Positions 1 through 13,718 are shown, numbered from the stretch's first letter. The stretch: 64,000 bases of DNA from Otis tarda (GCA_026413225.1 CM048554.1:9564001-9628000), one strand, 5' to 3'. Made by a program: numbers and translations. The notes: generated by a model from the letters alone, not told the origin.

Positions 1-3000
1 AAACTTCACTAGTTTAAGGTGGGAATCCCACTCACTGCACTTTTAATTCTCATTTACCTATCTTCTTAGGGGACGCTTTAAATCCCAAACCAATCCCTGA
101 GTTCTGAGGATAGAGCTCAAACTGGAATATTTTAATTTATACTTAAATAATATACTCTTGCCCAATAATTCTGTGGAGGTTTTTAATCTTCTTGTTGCTA
201 TATAGACAAAGACTTGTCTGTGCCTTTTTAAGGATCTTTTTGTGCCTCTAACTCTTCCCTTTTGGGTCCTTTTAACATGAAGCAACGAGAACTAACCACA
301 GGATTTCATATTAGGACTGTGCTATTGACTTATTTCAAAGCATTTCAGAGTAATATATTCTCTAGTCTTGCTTTTTTCCAGCTTATAGCTTTCATCTAGT
401 TATAACCCCCCACACACCCTAATAGTCTAAAGGACAAGTTTCTCTCTGTGATGAGAAATAAGGTGATAATACTTCCCTATATATTTTAGGATAGGACCCC
501 AGGTTCACTGCTAAGTGTGACCTTGCTCCTTCTGGTTTCTCTAGCATAGGCTAAACCACAATGTTTATGTCTCTTCAACCTGCCCCTGCCATTACCTCCA
601 GCATGTGCATCTTTGATGACCCTGTCATTTCAAAAAAAAAAAAAAATGGAGCTCTTCCTTTTTATCTCCCAGAGCTTCTAAACAAAGCTTATTCATCTGT
701 CCCTTTTCTGCACATTTTGAAACTTACTAAGAAACAGAGCAGGGATATTCAGGGATGCAGGGACAGCAGAAGATAATCTTGCTCTTTTAGACTGGCAGGA
801 AGGACGTCCTGTACTGAGATTGCCAGCACAACTTCCATTTCTTATTGCTGAAAATGGACTCAGCTTTCCAGGAACTCTGCTTTGTAGACTTTTCCGGAGA
901 ACATCCTGCTAAGGATAAACCTCTTTTTATGCGGAGGACAGAGCAGTTCAGAAACTCTGATGACATAAGTTCATGTACGGTATGTGTGTGGGGTCAGGCT
1001 TTATGTTCCAAGGGGACAGTTCCTTCTTTCTTGTAGCATGCTGCCATCCCAACAGCCTTGGCAGGAGACCTACCACCAATAAGCTGCTCATAGCTGACCA
1101 GTGTTTGAGAGAGGCTAGTCTTTAAACTGCTTTAGAAGCAGTCACTTTGCATGTGAAGCTGCTTTTAAGCCATTTTGCAAGCACTTAACGCTGCTTCTAT
1201 CTTGTATGTCTCTTGAGGTGCTGATGTTCCCTGTTTCCCCAGTTACTGTGTGACTGCCTGTGCCCTGTATTGGCCTTGTTCCTGTTAAAGACTCTGAAGA
1301 TCAGTGTTCCCAACAATGTCATCCTCTTCTGTGCCTGCTTTGAGCTGTGTATGAGGTTTGAGCTTAGGTCTGCTAGCTGGGAGGTTAGCTCTGGAACCAA
1401 GGAGTGTGGGAGCCTGCCCTGACACAGCAAAGCCCTAAAAGCAAATTGCTCAGAGCTACTAGTTTTTCTAGTAGCTCAGAAACTTGTCCACACTTGTCCT
1501 TGCAGCTTGGTGAAGAGTCTATTTTATTTACCTTTTGCAAAACGTACTGCCGATAACCCTAAATCAGCTTTGTAGCTAGGGCTATGCAACACAGAGACCA
1601 AGCTGATGACCACTGCATTTTGTTTTGTGTTCTGTCCAAGTACAGACCAAGTTTCACTGCTGCGATCTGAGGAAACAGCCATTGGAGAGGCCAACAGTGT
1701 GTTCACTTGGGAGATACCATTCTTATCTGCCCTGTTAACAGGAAGCTGACAAAAGGAGCAAGAGAAACACGACCCACCTTTGGCTCCTGACTGTGCCAGC
1801 AGTACCAAACAACCACAAATGCCTTTGCTGCTGTGGCCTGTGAAGCAGAGAAGCTTTCAGAGCAAGGCTGGTTGATTGTTGTAAAATTGAATATTTTCAT
1901 CCTATTCAGGTAGCTGCAAAAGTGGCTTTAGATGGTGCATAGTCCCAAATTCCCTTTGTGTCAGGCACAGCCCAGCTGATGCAATCCTGGGTTGCCTTTT
2001 TAATCTGAAATCCAAAAGGCTGCCATGGAGGAACAGGCAGGGTCCTGAATTGGGTGCTGTTCAGGACCAAGCACCTGTAGCTCTGCTGTTGTTGGGCTTC
2101 TGCGTAATTTTAACAGATTTGTCTCTCTGGACCAGACACCTGATCATCTGAAATGCTTCCCAGTACCCACTCCTCAACTTACTTGTTCTGTCAATTGAAG
2201 CAGGAAACTTACTGTCTCAAAGCAGCAGGCATAGATTTTAACTTATTTTTTTTTAATTATTATTTCCTCTGTGTTTGCAGCTCTCGCCTTCCCTCTCTCT
2301 CTCTGGAGGGCTGAGTTAGCAGGGAGGAAGCTCCCTTGTGGGTCTGTCTTGACTAGCAGCAAAAGTGGGCCACCACTTCCTAGGACTAAGGGTCACTTCC
2401 TGCAAGGTGAATGGCTGACACTGTCTTCTTATTGGTGTGTTCATGTGGCACTGAAGGCCAGCTGAAGCAAGGAGAACATTGCATTCAGAAGTGCTTGACA
2501 TGGAATTCGGCTTCCACAATGACTGGTCTTGAGATTGTCTTCATTTGCATGAATTCCATCTTACCTGGAGATCATCAGGCAAATTGTGTACAATGACTTC
2601 AGCCTGCAAGAAGGAGTTCTTGGTAAGCATTCACCTAGGTGTGCATCTGGATGCTGTCTGTGAATTACTTCCTGTCTCCAACGTCCTCTGAGGCCTGGCA
2701 AATTAATCCAATGTGTTTGTCTTTCCTGGCTGCCTGCAGTGTGATCCTCTGCTGCACCCCACCTGGCCAAGGCTGGCCTAGCCACAATTTACACCAGTAT
2801 AAAACAGGACCCTTTCTGCACAGGGTTAATCTGAATTATGTAAAAGCGCTGCTATAAAGTGGATTGGTGAAACTGCATTAAGTGCCTTTGTGGGCACAAT
2901 TCCAGACTGAAAGAAGCAAAGTCAAATACAGGCCACTCGAGCTCTGAAGAGGCATGTGTGAGTGGGGTGCAATGCCCACTGGCAAATCCCCTTGAAACAC

Positions 3001-6000
3001 CAAATTGAGTTTAACTTTTTTGAGTGTCCCTGAATATCCTACTGCTGTTGTAACAAGCTACATTTTCTCCTAGAAAAAAACTGCAGAGCAAATATGAGCA
3101 AGTTCCATATTAGTGTCCTTGGAAATGCATCAGGAGGATGATTTTAGCCTAATAATAAAGCTGCTGTCTGAGTGTTGCTCGAACTGCTTTTTTAGTGGTG
3201 ACATGGATCCTTCTGTGTTATCTACTCCCTGACTCTTCTCATCTATGCACATGCTGCATCTCCTTAGCCTCTGTTGCTCAAGGAATTCCAAATAAAATGC
3301 CTCCTTTGGCTCCTGCTACCTTTGTGCCAATCTCTCCTTGGCTGGTGCTGCAGTGCTCTGGGTCTTGTATGGCCTTTCCCACTTGCCCTTGGGGCTTTTC
3401 CCTGCACCAGTTGCAGGGTAGATTGCCCCCGGCTTGTGCTTAAGCCTCTCTTGGGCTGCATATGGAAGAGGCTCAAAACAACTTGTGGCTTCCCAGTGGG
3501 AGCAAATAGCCCTGGCTTGTGGCAGCTGGGAGTCAGCAAGCTTCCTCCTGCCAGGTAGAAAATCAGGGACAACTTGCTCAACTGTAGTTTTGGAGCATGT
3601 GACCAGGAGAATTAGGACACAGAAGCCACTCCTTTTGTTTCTCTGTTAGTGTCTCTGGGTGGACAAGGCAGGCTTTGGGTCCCTCTGCTGCTTGCTTTAC
3701 AGGGAGTAGAGGCTGGGAGGGGGCAGTGGGTCCTGCTGTTTTCTCCCCCAGGTCCAGGCTGCTGGCTCCCTGGGGCAGTGTTGGCAGGGAGAGCTCAGCA
3801 GGGCCTGCCCTGCTGGCAGGGGACAGCAGGTGGCAGCAAGAAATTCAGGTCTTTTTGCCCTGAGTTCAGTGCCCAGGGACCATGTGTTGACTTCTCCCTG
3901 CTACTTCACCTGAGAGCAGGAGTCTGCAGCCCAAGGCTGGCTGCTGAATTGGGGACAGTAGAATCTTAAACTCCATCTTAAGTATGTTTTACACTGCTTT
4001 TGGTTTGTGGTCACAGGCTGTTTGAGGTTATGGGATGCTCCCCCTGCAACATCTGTACTTTATCACCAAGGATGTACAAAGCTACATCTGCAGAAGGGCT
4101 CTTGGATACTTGACTATGGACTCTCATTGACCAGGATGGCTGCTCTGGCTTGTGCGGGGAAAATTGCTGTGAATGAGGAGAGAGACAATGAAGAAGGTGC
4201 CAAGGGCAGCAAGCACATATGTTGCTGAACACAGCTATGCTTTGGAGAGGGTGGCGTGTAAGGTTGTTTTTGCAGAAATTCATCCTTGCCTTGAGAATCT
4301 TCTCTGGGTTACCCATAATTGTCTGAGTTGGAAAACTGTCTGATTCTTTCCTGCAGCCTTGCCAGCTCTGGGGTGTAAGCCAAGACATCTTTGCAACCCC
4401 TCCCCTAAGACCAGCAGTGGCAAAAGAGCTCAACTTGATAACCCAGAAACCTGGATTTGATTCCACTTGTGTAAGAAATTTCATCCATCAGGCAAGGGAG
4501 GCTATTTCATCCCTCTTCCTTGAGGGAGCTGATGTACTTTCAAACATGTGCAAATGCCCTTGATACTTCAGTAATAATGGATAAACGTCAGCTTGATTTA
4601 GGAAGAACAGATCTTGCAAGCCAAATGTGATTGCTTCCACTGGGAACAGAGCGGTGCCTACAGTGGCCTGGGACCTCTGAGGAGTATTTGTTAAATAAAT
4701 GCAAAGAGGTGCGGTGAGAGGCATGAGAAAACTGGCTGTCACAGCGCCACAGGCAGAGCCCAGAAGAGATCAGGGTCCCTTGTGGGGCAAGACATCTGCC
4801 TTGAAGGGCTCACAAAAAGGACACAAGGAGCCTGCAGATGTACCTGGAAGGGGTGGGACTGGGTCCCATTCCCTTTCTTTCCGGTTTTGATCCGGGCTCT
4901 GCCTGTCCCACTTATTATGGCAGAAGCACCTGGGAAATAATGGCAGAGATGGAGTTGTGTCTGCCTCCCTAGCTCCTATGCTGACTGTTGAGCCATGCCC
5001 CATGGGCTCCATCTGCAGCTCAAGCTCATGCAGGGAGCAGCAAGCCCTGCCTGCCTGATGAGCTCTCTGGTGGATTTTTTCATCATAATGATGGGCTGCA
5101 GAAGGAGGATGCGGATGAGGGAGAAGCATTAACACTGATGGAGACTTCCTTGGGCCAGAGCAAGAGCCTGGCAAAGGCTTGGTCCTGCCAGCTGTGTGCT
5201 GTCAACCTCTGGCTGTTCTCTAGATTTGCCAGCATTATCTTCACTCCTGGCCAAGAACAGGGCCAGCTTCAAACTTAGAGACAGATTGCTTATATCCAAT
5301 AGAAACCAGTTGGTTTGATACAAAATAAACCATGTTGGATATTTTGGGGAAATTTCCACCTTCTTTTTATTTTCCATCCTCATTACATGTAACAAAAATT
5401 GGTTTTAAACAGGGTTTCAGAAAAGAGTGGTGCATCAGTTGTACAGCAGCTGTGTAGTGCAGTGAATAATTGAGCCTGCTGGAAAGCTGTTCTTTTGCCT
5501 TCTTTCCTTGGCTTCAACCTGGGCTCACTCCTGCTCTGCTTTCCTTCTGGATTTGCTCTGGTTTGATTTTCCTTCTGTCTATGCTCCCTTCTTTCAGGCC
5601 AGGACATGTGTTTTCCAAGGGTCAGTCCAGAGCCAGAGGTCACAGTCTCTTCTGTGTTTAACCTTGGCCATGGATTTTGTAACTCTCAGGGGAAAAGAAG
5701 AACCAGCCTCAGTCTGGCATTTCTAGCAACCCTGTGCCTGCAGGCCATGCGAGTCTCTCGCTCTGTCTCTTGCAGAAGGTGCCCAGGTGCTCTGGGGCTG
5801 CTCTCTGTACAGCCCTGGCTCTCTTACTGAGGACAGGAATAAACTGAAAGTTCAGGACAGCTGCCAGCATCCCTGCTTCCCAAGCAGTTGTGCCAGGCAG
5901 GGAACACTGCAACATTTGTCCTGCTGGCCTGAGTGAGAGACAGGGCCAGGGGTCTCAATCTTTTCTGTGCCAGGACACCTCCAATACCCACGACTGGGTG

Positions 6001-7544
6001 AACACCCCCTGCCGTGCCTCATGGCAGGTCGTCCTTAGCAGTTAGAGCGTTGCTCGATCAGCATGTTCAGATGGCAAAAGCAACTGTGAGCTCTTGCCCT
6101 TTGAGCAGGGTAGAAACGTCCACTGACAGACAGCCAGAGGAGCAGCCTGGTAAACACAGCCATGTGAATATGTGATAAGAGAGCACTTGCACCTGGACAC
6201 ATTCCTCGGGCAAATGTTTTGTCCAGAGCTGTTAAATACCCTGCCATATGGCAAGTGCCATCCCTAATAACCCCCAGCCTTCTGCGCTTGCAGTGTGACC
6301 CCAAGCTGCCTCCCTTGGGGCTTTGCTGCCAGCTCTGGTTTGCTATGGAGGCAAAGTGCAAAGGCATCTGTTGCATCACACCCGAGGGGGCGATGGCCAG
6401 GCAGGGGCTGTCCCTGCCAGAAGCACTGCAGGACCCAGGAGCTGATTGGGTGCTGCGGCACTGGCTCACTCGTGGTGAAACCAGGCATTAGCAATGGCAG
6501 CTTCAGCCGCAGTGAGCACGTTCCTGTAACATTACTGCATTCAAACTGTGTCCTCGCTTAGCTTGGCTCTTTCAGAAGCTGATCTGAGCCAGAGACCTTG
6601 CTGCCCAGCTGGAGCTGGACACTCCAGGAAGACTGAGCAGCCCTCTGCACACCAGGGTACAGCCCAAGCCCGTTTTGCGCTGCAAAGCACCAGGCATCCA
6701 CACGAGGCTTTTAAGATCCAAGGACCAACTCCAAAGCAATTCTCCATTGCCTGTAAATGAAGCAGACTAACTTTGCAAAATCACAATATTCCTAGCAAGC
6801 CAGAGCTGCTTCCTCCAGTTGAGATTTGACTCACCTAATGGGAGGGCAGTTTGCCTTTGAAACAGCCAAAATGTTTGTGTTAAAGACAGCTCACCTCTCA
6901 GTGAAAGCACTGACAGCTTGTGCTACCTATTTATAAGGCAGCTTTGGAGTTAATTGTTTATGTAACCTATTAAAAATACATTCATTCATCCTTGTATTCT
7001 TTTCTTTCCTGCCAAAGAAATCAGTAAGACATGTTTTCAGGTGAGCTCTGATAGCTGGTTGCTGCTGCAGAGTGCAGAGGTGTCAGGCAGGGTGGCAGCT
7101 CACAGACTGAGCGTTCCTCCGTGCCACTCACTGAGCATTGCAGGAGCATCCCTGTGCCTTGCTGCTTATTATTTCCCAGCGCTTGCACGTGCAGATCTTG
7201 GGCTCACCCTGCTCCTTGGAGAGTGTCACACCTCTTTAGCCCCATGGTTAATGGTTAGGCTTAATTACATTGCAGCAGCTGGCTCCCCAGCCCAGCTGTG
7301 GAAAGAGTCACTGACTTGAAATATAGGATTTTCTGATCTTGCCCTTTGCACTTGTTTTTGCTGTGGCTGTTGGTAACCTGTGTGCTCCTAAGCTCAGGCA
7401 GCTGCAGAATCCTCTATGGACTGCTGCACCCCTGAGAAGGTACACCTTTGTAAGTTGTACAAGCACAGCGTTTGATGTAAGTTGGCACATATGGCTGAAG
7501 GCAGGAGGCTCATTTCAGTTCAGTCTGGTGTAGAATTATCACCC
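1..7544. other. Intergenic, no gene supported
   Basis: Only short open frames occur on both strands. None has recognisable domains, a signal peptide, conserved motifs or paired splice sites. The sequence is moderately GC-rich with short pyrimidine and A runs, such as the A run near 631-645. In human the ATL2 5' side faces an intergenic gap toward HNRNPLL, which is from memory and fits a gene desert here. Distal regulatory elements may be present but cannot be recognised from one sequence. Confidence 0.6.
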
Positions 7545-8000
7545 AATTTATTATGGACTCATAAAAGTGCTGGTGGGAAGGGGACTGTGGAGGTCTCTGG
7601 TCCAACGTATCCTTGGAGCAGGACTGTTGCCCATGCTAGCTAAAGCTAAAAACTTCCATGGATGGAGATCCCTCCTCTCACATGTCCCAGGGCTGCACCA
7701 CCATTCTGGGGAAGGAGTTTTTCCTAACACTGTACTTGAACTGGCCAGGCTGCAACCTCTGCCTCTTGCTTCATGTTATATTGTCTTGACCTACTGGAAA
7801 GACTTTGCTCCATCCTCCCTGTATCTGCCCTCTCAGTCACTGCTAAATCCCCCCAGTCTCCTCTCCTTCCCAACTAACCAAACCAGGCATCTCTACCTCT
7901 CCCTATAGGCAGCATCTCCTGACCTCAACCAGCCTGGTGGCCCTGCTGGGTCCTTTCCAGCTTCCCAGCAGATCTGTGTTCATCCTGGTGGCTGTTCACA
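7545..8000 (-). repeat. Old CR1 LINE 3' fragment, reverse orientation
   Basis: Read on the minus strand, this resembles the 3' part of avian CR1. Near 7,571-7,605 it has the reverse of the 'ggtcccttccaacc' block, as gggaaggggactgtggagg followed by ggtccaac. It then has the diverged 'gcagcctgttccagtg', 'aagttcttcctca' and 'ggctccatcctccct' blocks (about 7,690-7,825), and a 'gggtcctttccagc' block near 7,949. Divergence is high, so it looks older than the CR1 copy at 53,155. Ends are approximate. Confidence 0.6.
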
Positions 8001-11000
8001 GTCACCAACACCTGCTGAAAGGTGGTACTTAAAGCCAAGGCAGGCTGAAGTCAAGCTCAGAAACAAACTCCTCATTGTGTCTGCTTGAATAAGGCTTCAG
8101 GAGAACCTTGTTTTGTTTGATTTCTGAATGAGATGGATCTGCACCAGCTGGCAAGTGCCTGGCAGCAATAAGCAAGGCCTGCCCGTGCCTATCTCCTTCC
8201 AACATTGCAGTGTCCTTCTGACCACTGAGGGCTACGGGGCACTGCCCTGAACTATGTCCTGTCCTCAGCCATGTGAAGGAGCATCTTCCTAGGAGAAACA
8301 GTTTGGAGACATCACCAGCACAAGGCTGATGTGCCCCGAGCCCCAGACTGTCCAGAGCAGCAAGCCTCTCTCCACTGCCTCCTTGAGCAGGTCCAAGGGA
8401 CTGAGCTGCTCCCAGACTCCAGAGGCAGTGTGCCTGCACCCCAGGTTTGCTGCTGGAGCTGGCTCGCCGTGCCCAAGGCCATCTCATCTGTCTTCACCTT
8501 GCTGGCACAGCTCATCCTGACAGGGAGAGACAAGTGCAGTGCTTTATTTAGATGGATACCAGAGAGCAGGAGAGGCTTTACAGGGTCAGCCTGGCCATTT
8601 CAGCAGGGTCTGGTCTCCACACTTGAGCCCTTGGTGGGGCATTAGACTTCCTCCTCTTCTCCCCTCTGTGCAACTGGGATGTGCTGGGCAGCCTGTTCCT
8701 GCCCAGAGCTACTGAGTCTCCACTGATCACTCCTCTCTGAAGGATGGTGTCAGATGCCCAAGGCTGCTCATCTGACGTTTGAAAGATTAGACTGGAAGTT
8801 TTCCGGGTGGGAGATGTTCCAGGGTTGAGGTCAGGGACAGAAATGTAACGTCCGCCCCACTCTGTTACACAATCCACTGTTAATCACTCAGAGTCACTAC
8901 GCCCACCAGGTGGCTGTGGCTGGCGGTGGGGCTGCCTGGAAAACAGGCTGTGGTTTGCAGGACTACCGTCCCTTGGACAAGAAGAAAAAGGAAAAGCAGT
9001 TAGATACTTTAGGGTAGTCCCATGCTCAGACCCTTCCCAGCGTTGGGGTTCCCTGTTGCAAGGTGATGGAGGCATCAGCCTTGCAAGGGCATAACCTGTT
9101 CGTAAAACCAGCGGCCTGATGTTCGCAGTGGGGAGGTGGCTTTGGCCACTGAGAGAAAAGGCTGGTGTTTATCTGCAGGATGCTGTGGCTGGATGAGTGC
9201 AAGCAGGGACCCATGCCTGTTGCTGGGAAGCTGGGTCTCCACCGGGTCTGGGCAAGGTGCAGCAGGAGCTGACAGCCATCAGCTCCCGCTGCACCTTGCC
9301 CAGACAAAGTGGAAACCCAGAGTTGAACCAGCACAGTTCTCTGTCCCCCAGCCTCACAGCTGCTCTCTGCATTTCATAAAGCTGCAGTGGAGCAAAAGCT
9401 GGGGCTGAGCCCTCGTGCAGTGGCTACCAGCATGTAGGGGCTGGGCCAGTACCACAGTCCACAGGCACTAATTTCAGGTGGTGCTGCCCTTCTGGGACTG
9501 ACACCCATTTAACAGCACTGTATTAATTATTTCAACGGTGCTGCAGAACAAAGTAGCCAAAATGGGCACGTGGAGGACATCAGGAAACCTAGCAGTAATC
9601 TGTGCTAGCTGCAAATGTGTAGTCGCTCGAGACAGCTGGATGATTTGTCCTAGGAAATACAGGCCAAGTCCAGGAAGAGAAACCACACTGGCAGAGAAAG
9701 CTCCCAAAAGCTCCCAAATCAAGGCTTGGAAGCAGCCACACTATGCTCAGAGCCTTGCTGCCCAGGGGTTGCTGTCCTCAAGCACACATTTACAGCTAAC
9801 TAGTCTATTTTTGCTGTATAAATTCTTCCTAATAAGGGTTTTTGGCAGGTGGCCGTGCTCTTCAGAGGGTGAGGGAGAGTAGTTCAATATGAGCAATAAA
9901 CTGGTGCAGGACAGGGTGAGCTCCTGTTGTTTTCAACTCAGAGGGTAAGTGGGAAATAGAAACTCTGAGGGATGGCTGGATGGCACTGAGGAAGCTTGAG
10001 TGATCCCTTGTTTGTGTTTTGTCCCCTGGCAGAGCAGGGCACCAGCATGGCCCTGTGGTGGTGGAGGAAGGATGCTCCGGGCTTCTCAGTTTTGCTCTGC
10101 GTCTCCCTGCGCAGAGGTGAGGATACTGCAAGTAGCAGAGCCATGCCACGAACCGTCCTGGCAGCCAGAGGCCAGTGCTCAGAACACTGAGGGCCTGAGA
10201 TGATGTGAAGCGTCTCGTGCACCTGCCAAATGTCCTTCATCCAGAGTGACAGCCACATGGCAGCCCTGGCGGTCCTCTCCTCCCAAAATGTGGCTCACAA
10301 AGCCCGCAGGAGTCATAAGCCAGGTCACCTGTGGTCCCTTCTGCTCCATTCCTGAGGCTGCCCTGGGACAGTGGCAACCCCGACCTGCCCTTGCACCATG
10401 CCCAGAGAGCCCTGCATGGGACTGGTGAGGCCAGGGTGGGACACCGGTTCTGCCAGATCACTTGCACACATGCACAGCTTACCTGCCCCAGATGCCAAGC
10501 TGCCCTGCTCCTCCCATAGAGTCAGTTGCTCAACGCTGCAGAGCTGTGGCACTGAGTGTGCTTGCCTGTCCCTGCTGGTAGGCTCTGCGGTGCCTGGCTT
10601 CCTGTCATCCGGGGAGGCATTCTAGCTTAATGCAGCTATTTTATTATTTAATCCTGCTTGATTTTCCTTAACACCTTTCCAAATGTTTTAAGCTATCCTT
10701 TGTGGTGCTCATCCACTGTTTAATCTGAGATCAAATGATTGTATCTTAATCCCTGGATCTCAAATGAATTTGCCTTTGGTTTGGGCAGCTAACCCTCCAG
10801 CCCTCTGCTACAGCCAGGCTGCATTTATCCAGGGCAGACAGAATCAGGAAATGAAAAAAATGCTTTCTCCCTCTCTTTCTCTTGCTATTTCTCTCTTTCT
10901 CACAAGTTAACATTACTTGAGCTGCACAAAATAAGTGATATCCCCCTGATTACTATTTCAAAATAATTTTATATTTTTTCCTTGTAATGAGCTGCTGGAG

Positions 11001-12821
11001 CCTTCTTTTGTCAAACCACCTAAATGTGATCAAAGCCAGTGCAATGCTGTGCTTTTTGTGGCTGTCTGGGTGCTCAGAGCAAGCTGACATGGAGTGAGTG
11101 TACAGGACAGCACCTGAATCCATTGTAGAGTCTTCCTGGAGGAGCCAGCCATGCTCTTGATGAGCTTTTCCCAAAGGACATGTGCACTTCACTTCACTGG
11201 CATTGGAGCAGCCGCCTTTGTTCCAACACCTTTGCCTGGTGCATGGGAGTGCATTTCTCAGTAAGGGGAGACCTGCAGTTGCTGAAACTCCCCTGGAGCC
11301 AGCAGAGAACCTCTGCAGTTCCTGTGGCAATGAGACGAATGTGGGGACCCTGTTGCCACAAGCCCTGCTGCCTCTCCAGCAAGCCTGGGAGCAGGGCTGG
11401 GGCTGGTATGTACCAGCCTCTGTGACCACGCCTCCTGTGACCTCATGGTCCTCATCCTTTCCCATGCTCTCCTCTGTCACACAGAGAGGTTTTGGGGCAG
11501 GAGAACCTCTGAATCAGACCAGCACAAATCCGAAGACGACAGGACGCTGATCTCAGCCTCTTCCTCTGGATGCTGCTAAAACTTGACTTCTTGTTTCATT
11601 GTGATTGCTCATGGCTCCTGCTCAGATGCATAGAAAGAGGCTTGGAGAAAGATTGAACACAATTTTTCTAGAGCATGTTCTAGATTTTATTGAAAGTAGA
11701 TTAAACCAATTAAATTAACATATTAATCTAGACAGATTAAATGGCACATTCTGCTTTGTGTCCTTGTCTTGGTGAACCTGAAAACGCAGACAGCAGAACT
11801 GGTCCAGTTCTTCATGTCTGTACTCAGCTCCAGACTTTGATTTGATGCCAGAGATTGGATCCAGACAGTGTTGTCAGTGTGTTAAGGATCACGCCCCAGA
11901 TCCAGGCCTGGTTCAGAGAAGGGCGTAGCAGTCATCCCGGCCCTGGAGGGTGCCGACACCTCAGGCACCCTCTTGTAAGCCCACAGTGCTGGCAGAGAAG
12001 CTCAGGTCCCCCCATCTGACCTGGCGTTTCCTATAGGTGCTGCCATCACTAGGTTTCATGACAGCTCCTGCTGACAGCTACCATGTCTTGGAGGTACCTG
12101 AGTCCTTGGCGAGGCAGCTGCGCTAGTCCAAAACTTCTGCCAAGCTGGGCAGCGTGGGCTGGGACTGCATGGCTAAATTGCCTCCAGACCCATCCTGATG
12201 AAAGTGATGGGCTGATGCAGCACATCCAAGGGTGTGTAGGGGACACTGTGTTGGAGGGGGTTTGTCTTCCAGGAAAGGAAAATGAGAGCTGCAACTCATC
12301 TTCTCTGGTGCTGTGGATATTCACAGCAGAATCCCTCTTGTAAGCACAACTCATCTTTATGCAGCTAGTCTGGACTTGCATGGGAAGAAACCACATGAAA
12401 CCCTGGGAATAAACCACCCTCCTCCTTGTGAGGACCTGTAAATCTTGCCCAGCATAGTCGGAGTCACATATCTGCAAAGGATGCAAATGAACTCTGCTGG
12501 GTAACTAGCACCCTTTGTGTGCCAGGGCAATCATACTCAACCCCACATGCAACCAGGAGCCAGGTCTGCCTGTGCAGGGCTCAAAGCAAAATACCCTCCC
12601 CGAGTGTAAAGCTGCACTGCTTCACTCAAATCAGTATCACACAGTGATGCTTTGCCCCACAGAGGAGGAGTTGGTTTGTGATATGAAAGATCAGTTAAAC
12701 TGCAAAGACAAATATCCTCTTCTAAAAGCTAGTGCCAGTGCTGATATCAGTGTTTCCTAACAAATACCTGCAGCACACTAAGCAACCTGTCTTATTTTGT
12801 TACATTAGAGAATAAAATGTC
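8001..12821. other. Intergenic, no gene supported
   Basis: There are only short unremarkable open frames on both strands, including a 175-codon reverse frame at 10,953-11,480 with no family resemblance. The notable structure is the inverted repeat at 9,247-9,304, listed separately. A CT-rich tract lies near 10,866-10,902. Nothing else stands out. Confidence 0.55.
9247..9304. repeat. Near-perfect inverted repeat (hairpin)
   Basis: Two 26-nt arms (9,247-9,272 and 9,279-9,304) are reverse complements with a single mismatch, separated by a 6-nt loop (cagcca). The left arm begins TCTGGGCAAGGTGCAGC and the right arm ends GCTGCACCTTGCCCAGA. The transcript could fold into a tight hairpin from either strand. 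The loop is short for a canonical microRNA precursor. It could also be a small palindromic rearrangement or part of a degenerate repeat. Confidence 0.85.
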
Positions 12822-13507
12822 TGTTGGGGGCGATGAATATCAGAAGCCCTGGGATTGAAAAATAACGGACTTTACACGTGTTGGACCAATAGGAGTGTGC
12901 AGTACATCTTCTGTGGGAATATCCCAAGGAACAGCCGCTATGGAATATAAAAATTTTCCTTCCCAAGTACGGAAATGGTAACAGTAGTCGGCTCTCTGCC
13001 TAGCTTGCAGTAGGGACTGAGACCATGACTGAGATTTTGCTCTACATGACTGAGATTTTGTTCTACACGACTGAGATTTTGCTCTGACAACTGGACTACA
13101 GTCTAACAACTGAACAATGACAAATGTCTACACAGACCCTGAATTGACACTGGTGCCCCTGTGATGGTGGAGTACTTTCCCTAATCCCAAATTGTCTCTG
13201 GTAATCTGATTTTTGCATGCTGCACCATGCAGAAAAAGCACTAATAGTGTGAACTAAAGCATAGTATCACCAATCACATAGGCACCACTGGGGACTCCTC
13301 CTTCCTTGACCCAAGTGCCTTGCTGTTGATAACCCAAAGCAGACACAGTTGGAGAGAAGCTGTACAGGTTCATTGGCTGGTGCTATTATCTCTGCAAGAC
13401 AGAGATGGGCATCACAGTGACAACTGGACCAATTCCTCTTTTTCTAGGACAAAAGGTTTGGGAACCAGAGTCTGGGAGTGTAAAAAAGTTACTTCTCTGT
13501 GGTGGCT
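12822..13507 (+). mobile_element. Older class II LTR-like fossil, broken
   Basis: It begins TGTTGGGGGCGATGAATATC, very close to the start of the 209-bp LTRs at 13,508 and 18,323, and keeps weaker similarity to their later parts. A 21-bp unit is repeated three times at 13,024-13,086. Near 13,143-13,175 one frame carries an IDTGAPV stretch like the catalytic site of retroviral aspartic protease. The block looks like a broken relative of the adjoining retrovirus, which is inserted directly downstream. The far end is not defined, and the protease reading is weak. Confidence 0.45.
13024..13086 (+). repeat. Tandem repeat, 3 x 21 bp
   Basis: Three consecutive copies of catgactgagattttgctct(a) have two to three differences among them, at 13,024-13,044, 13,045-13,065 and 13,066-13,086. 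They lie inside the older LTR-like block and may be an expanded LTR segment. Confidence 0.85.
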
Positions 13508-13716
13508 TGTTGGGGACGACGAGTATCAGAAGCCATGAGAATGAGAAACAAGAAGCCATGGGAATGAGAAACAAGGGACTTTCCAAGAGCAGGAAAACAA
13601 GATAAAGGACACCTGGTGGTGGTTGGACGATCAGGGGGTATAGAAGCACATATGCTGTAACAATAAATGATTTTCGCTTAGCATGCAGCGGGGATCCGTG
13701 ACTATGTTACCACACA
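13508..13716 (+). repeat. 5' LTR of the class II retrovirus
   Basis: 209 bp with TG...CA ends, and collinear with the copy at 18,323. It contains an AATAAA polyadenylation motif (aacaataaatga) followed by an LTR end that abuts the primer binding site. It is preceded by the target-site hexamer GTGGCT. Confidence 0.92.
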
Positions 13717-13718
13717 AA

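Noticed and set aside
4011-4484. 157-codon reverse frame
   Set aside because: No domain or conserved wording; chance frame in intergenic DNA.
5940-6050. Possible old SINE-like stretch (aatcttttctgtgccaggac)
   Set aside because: It resembles a degenerate dispersed repeat, but I could not match ends, a promoter box or a family, so it is not listed as a feature.
10953-11480. 175-codon reverse frame
   Set aside because: No recognisable motif, mixed composition and no splice or promoter support; consistent with chance.
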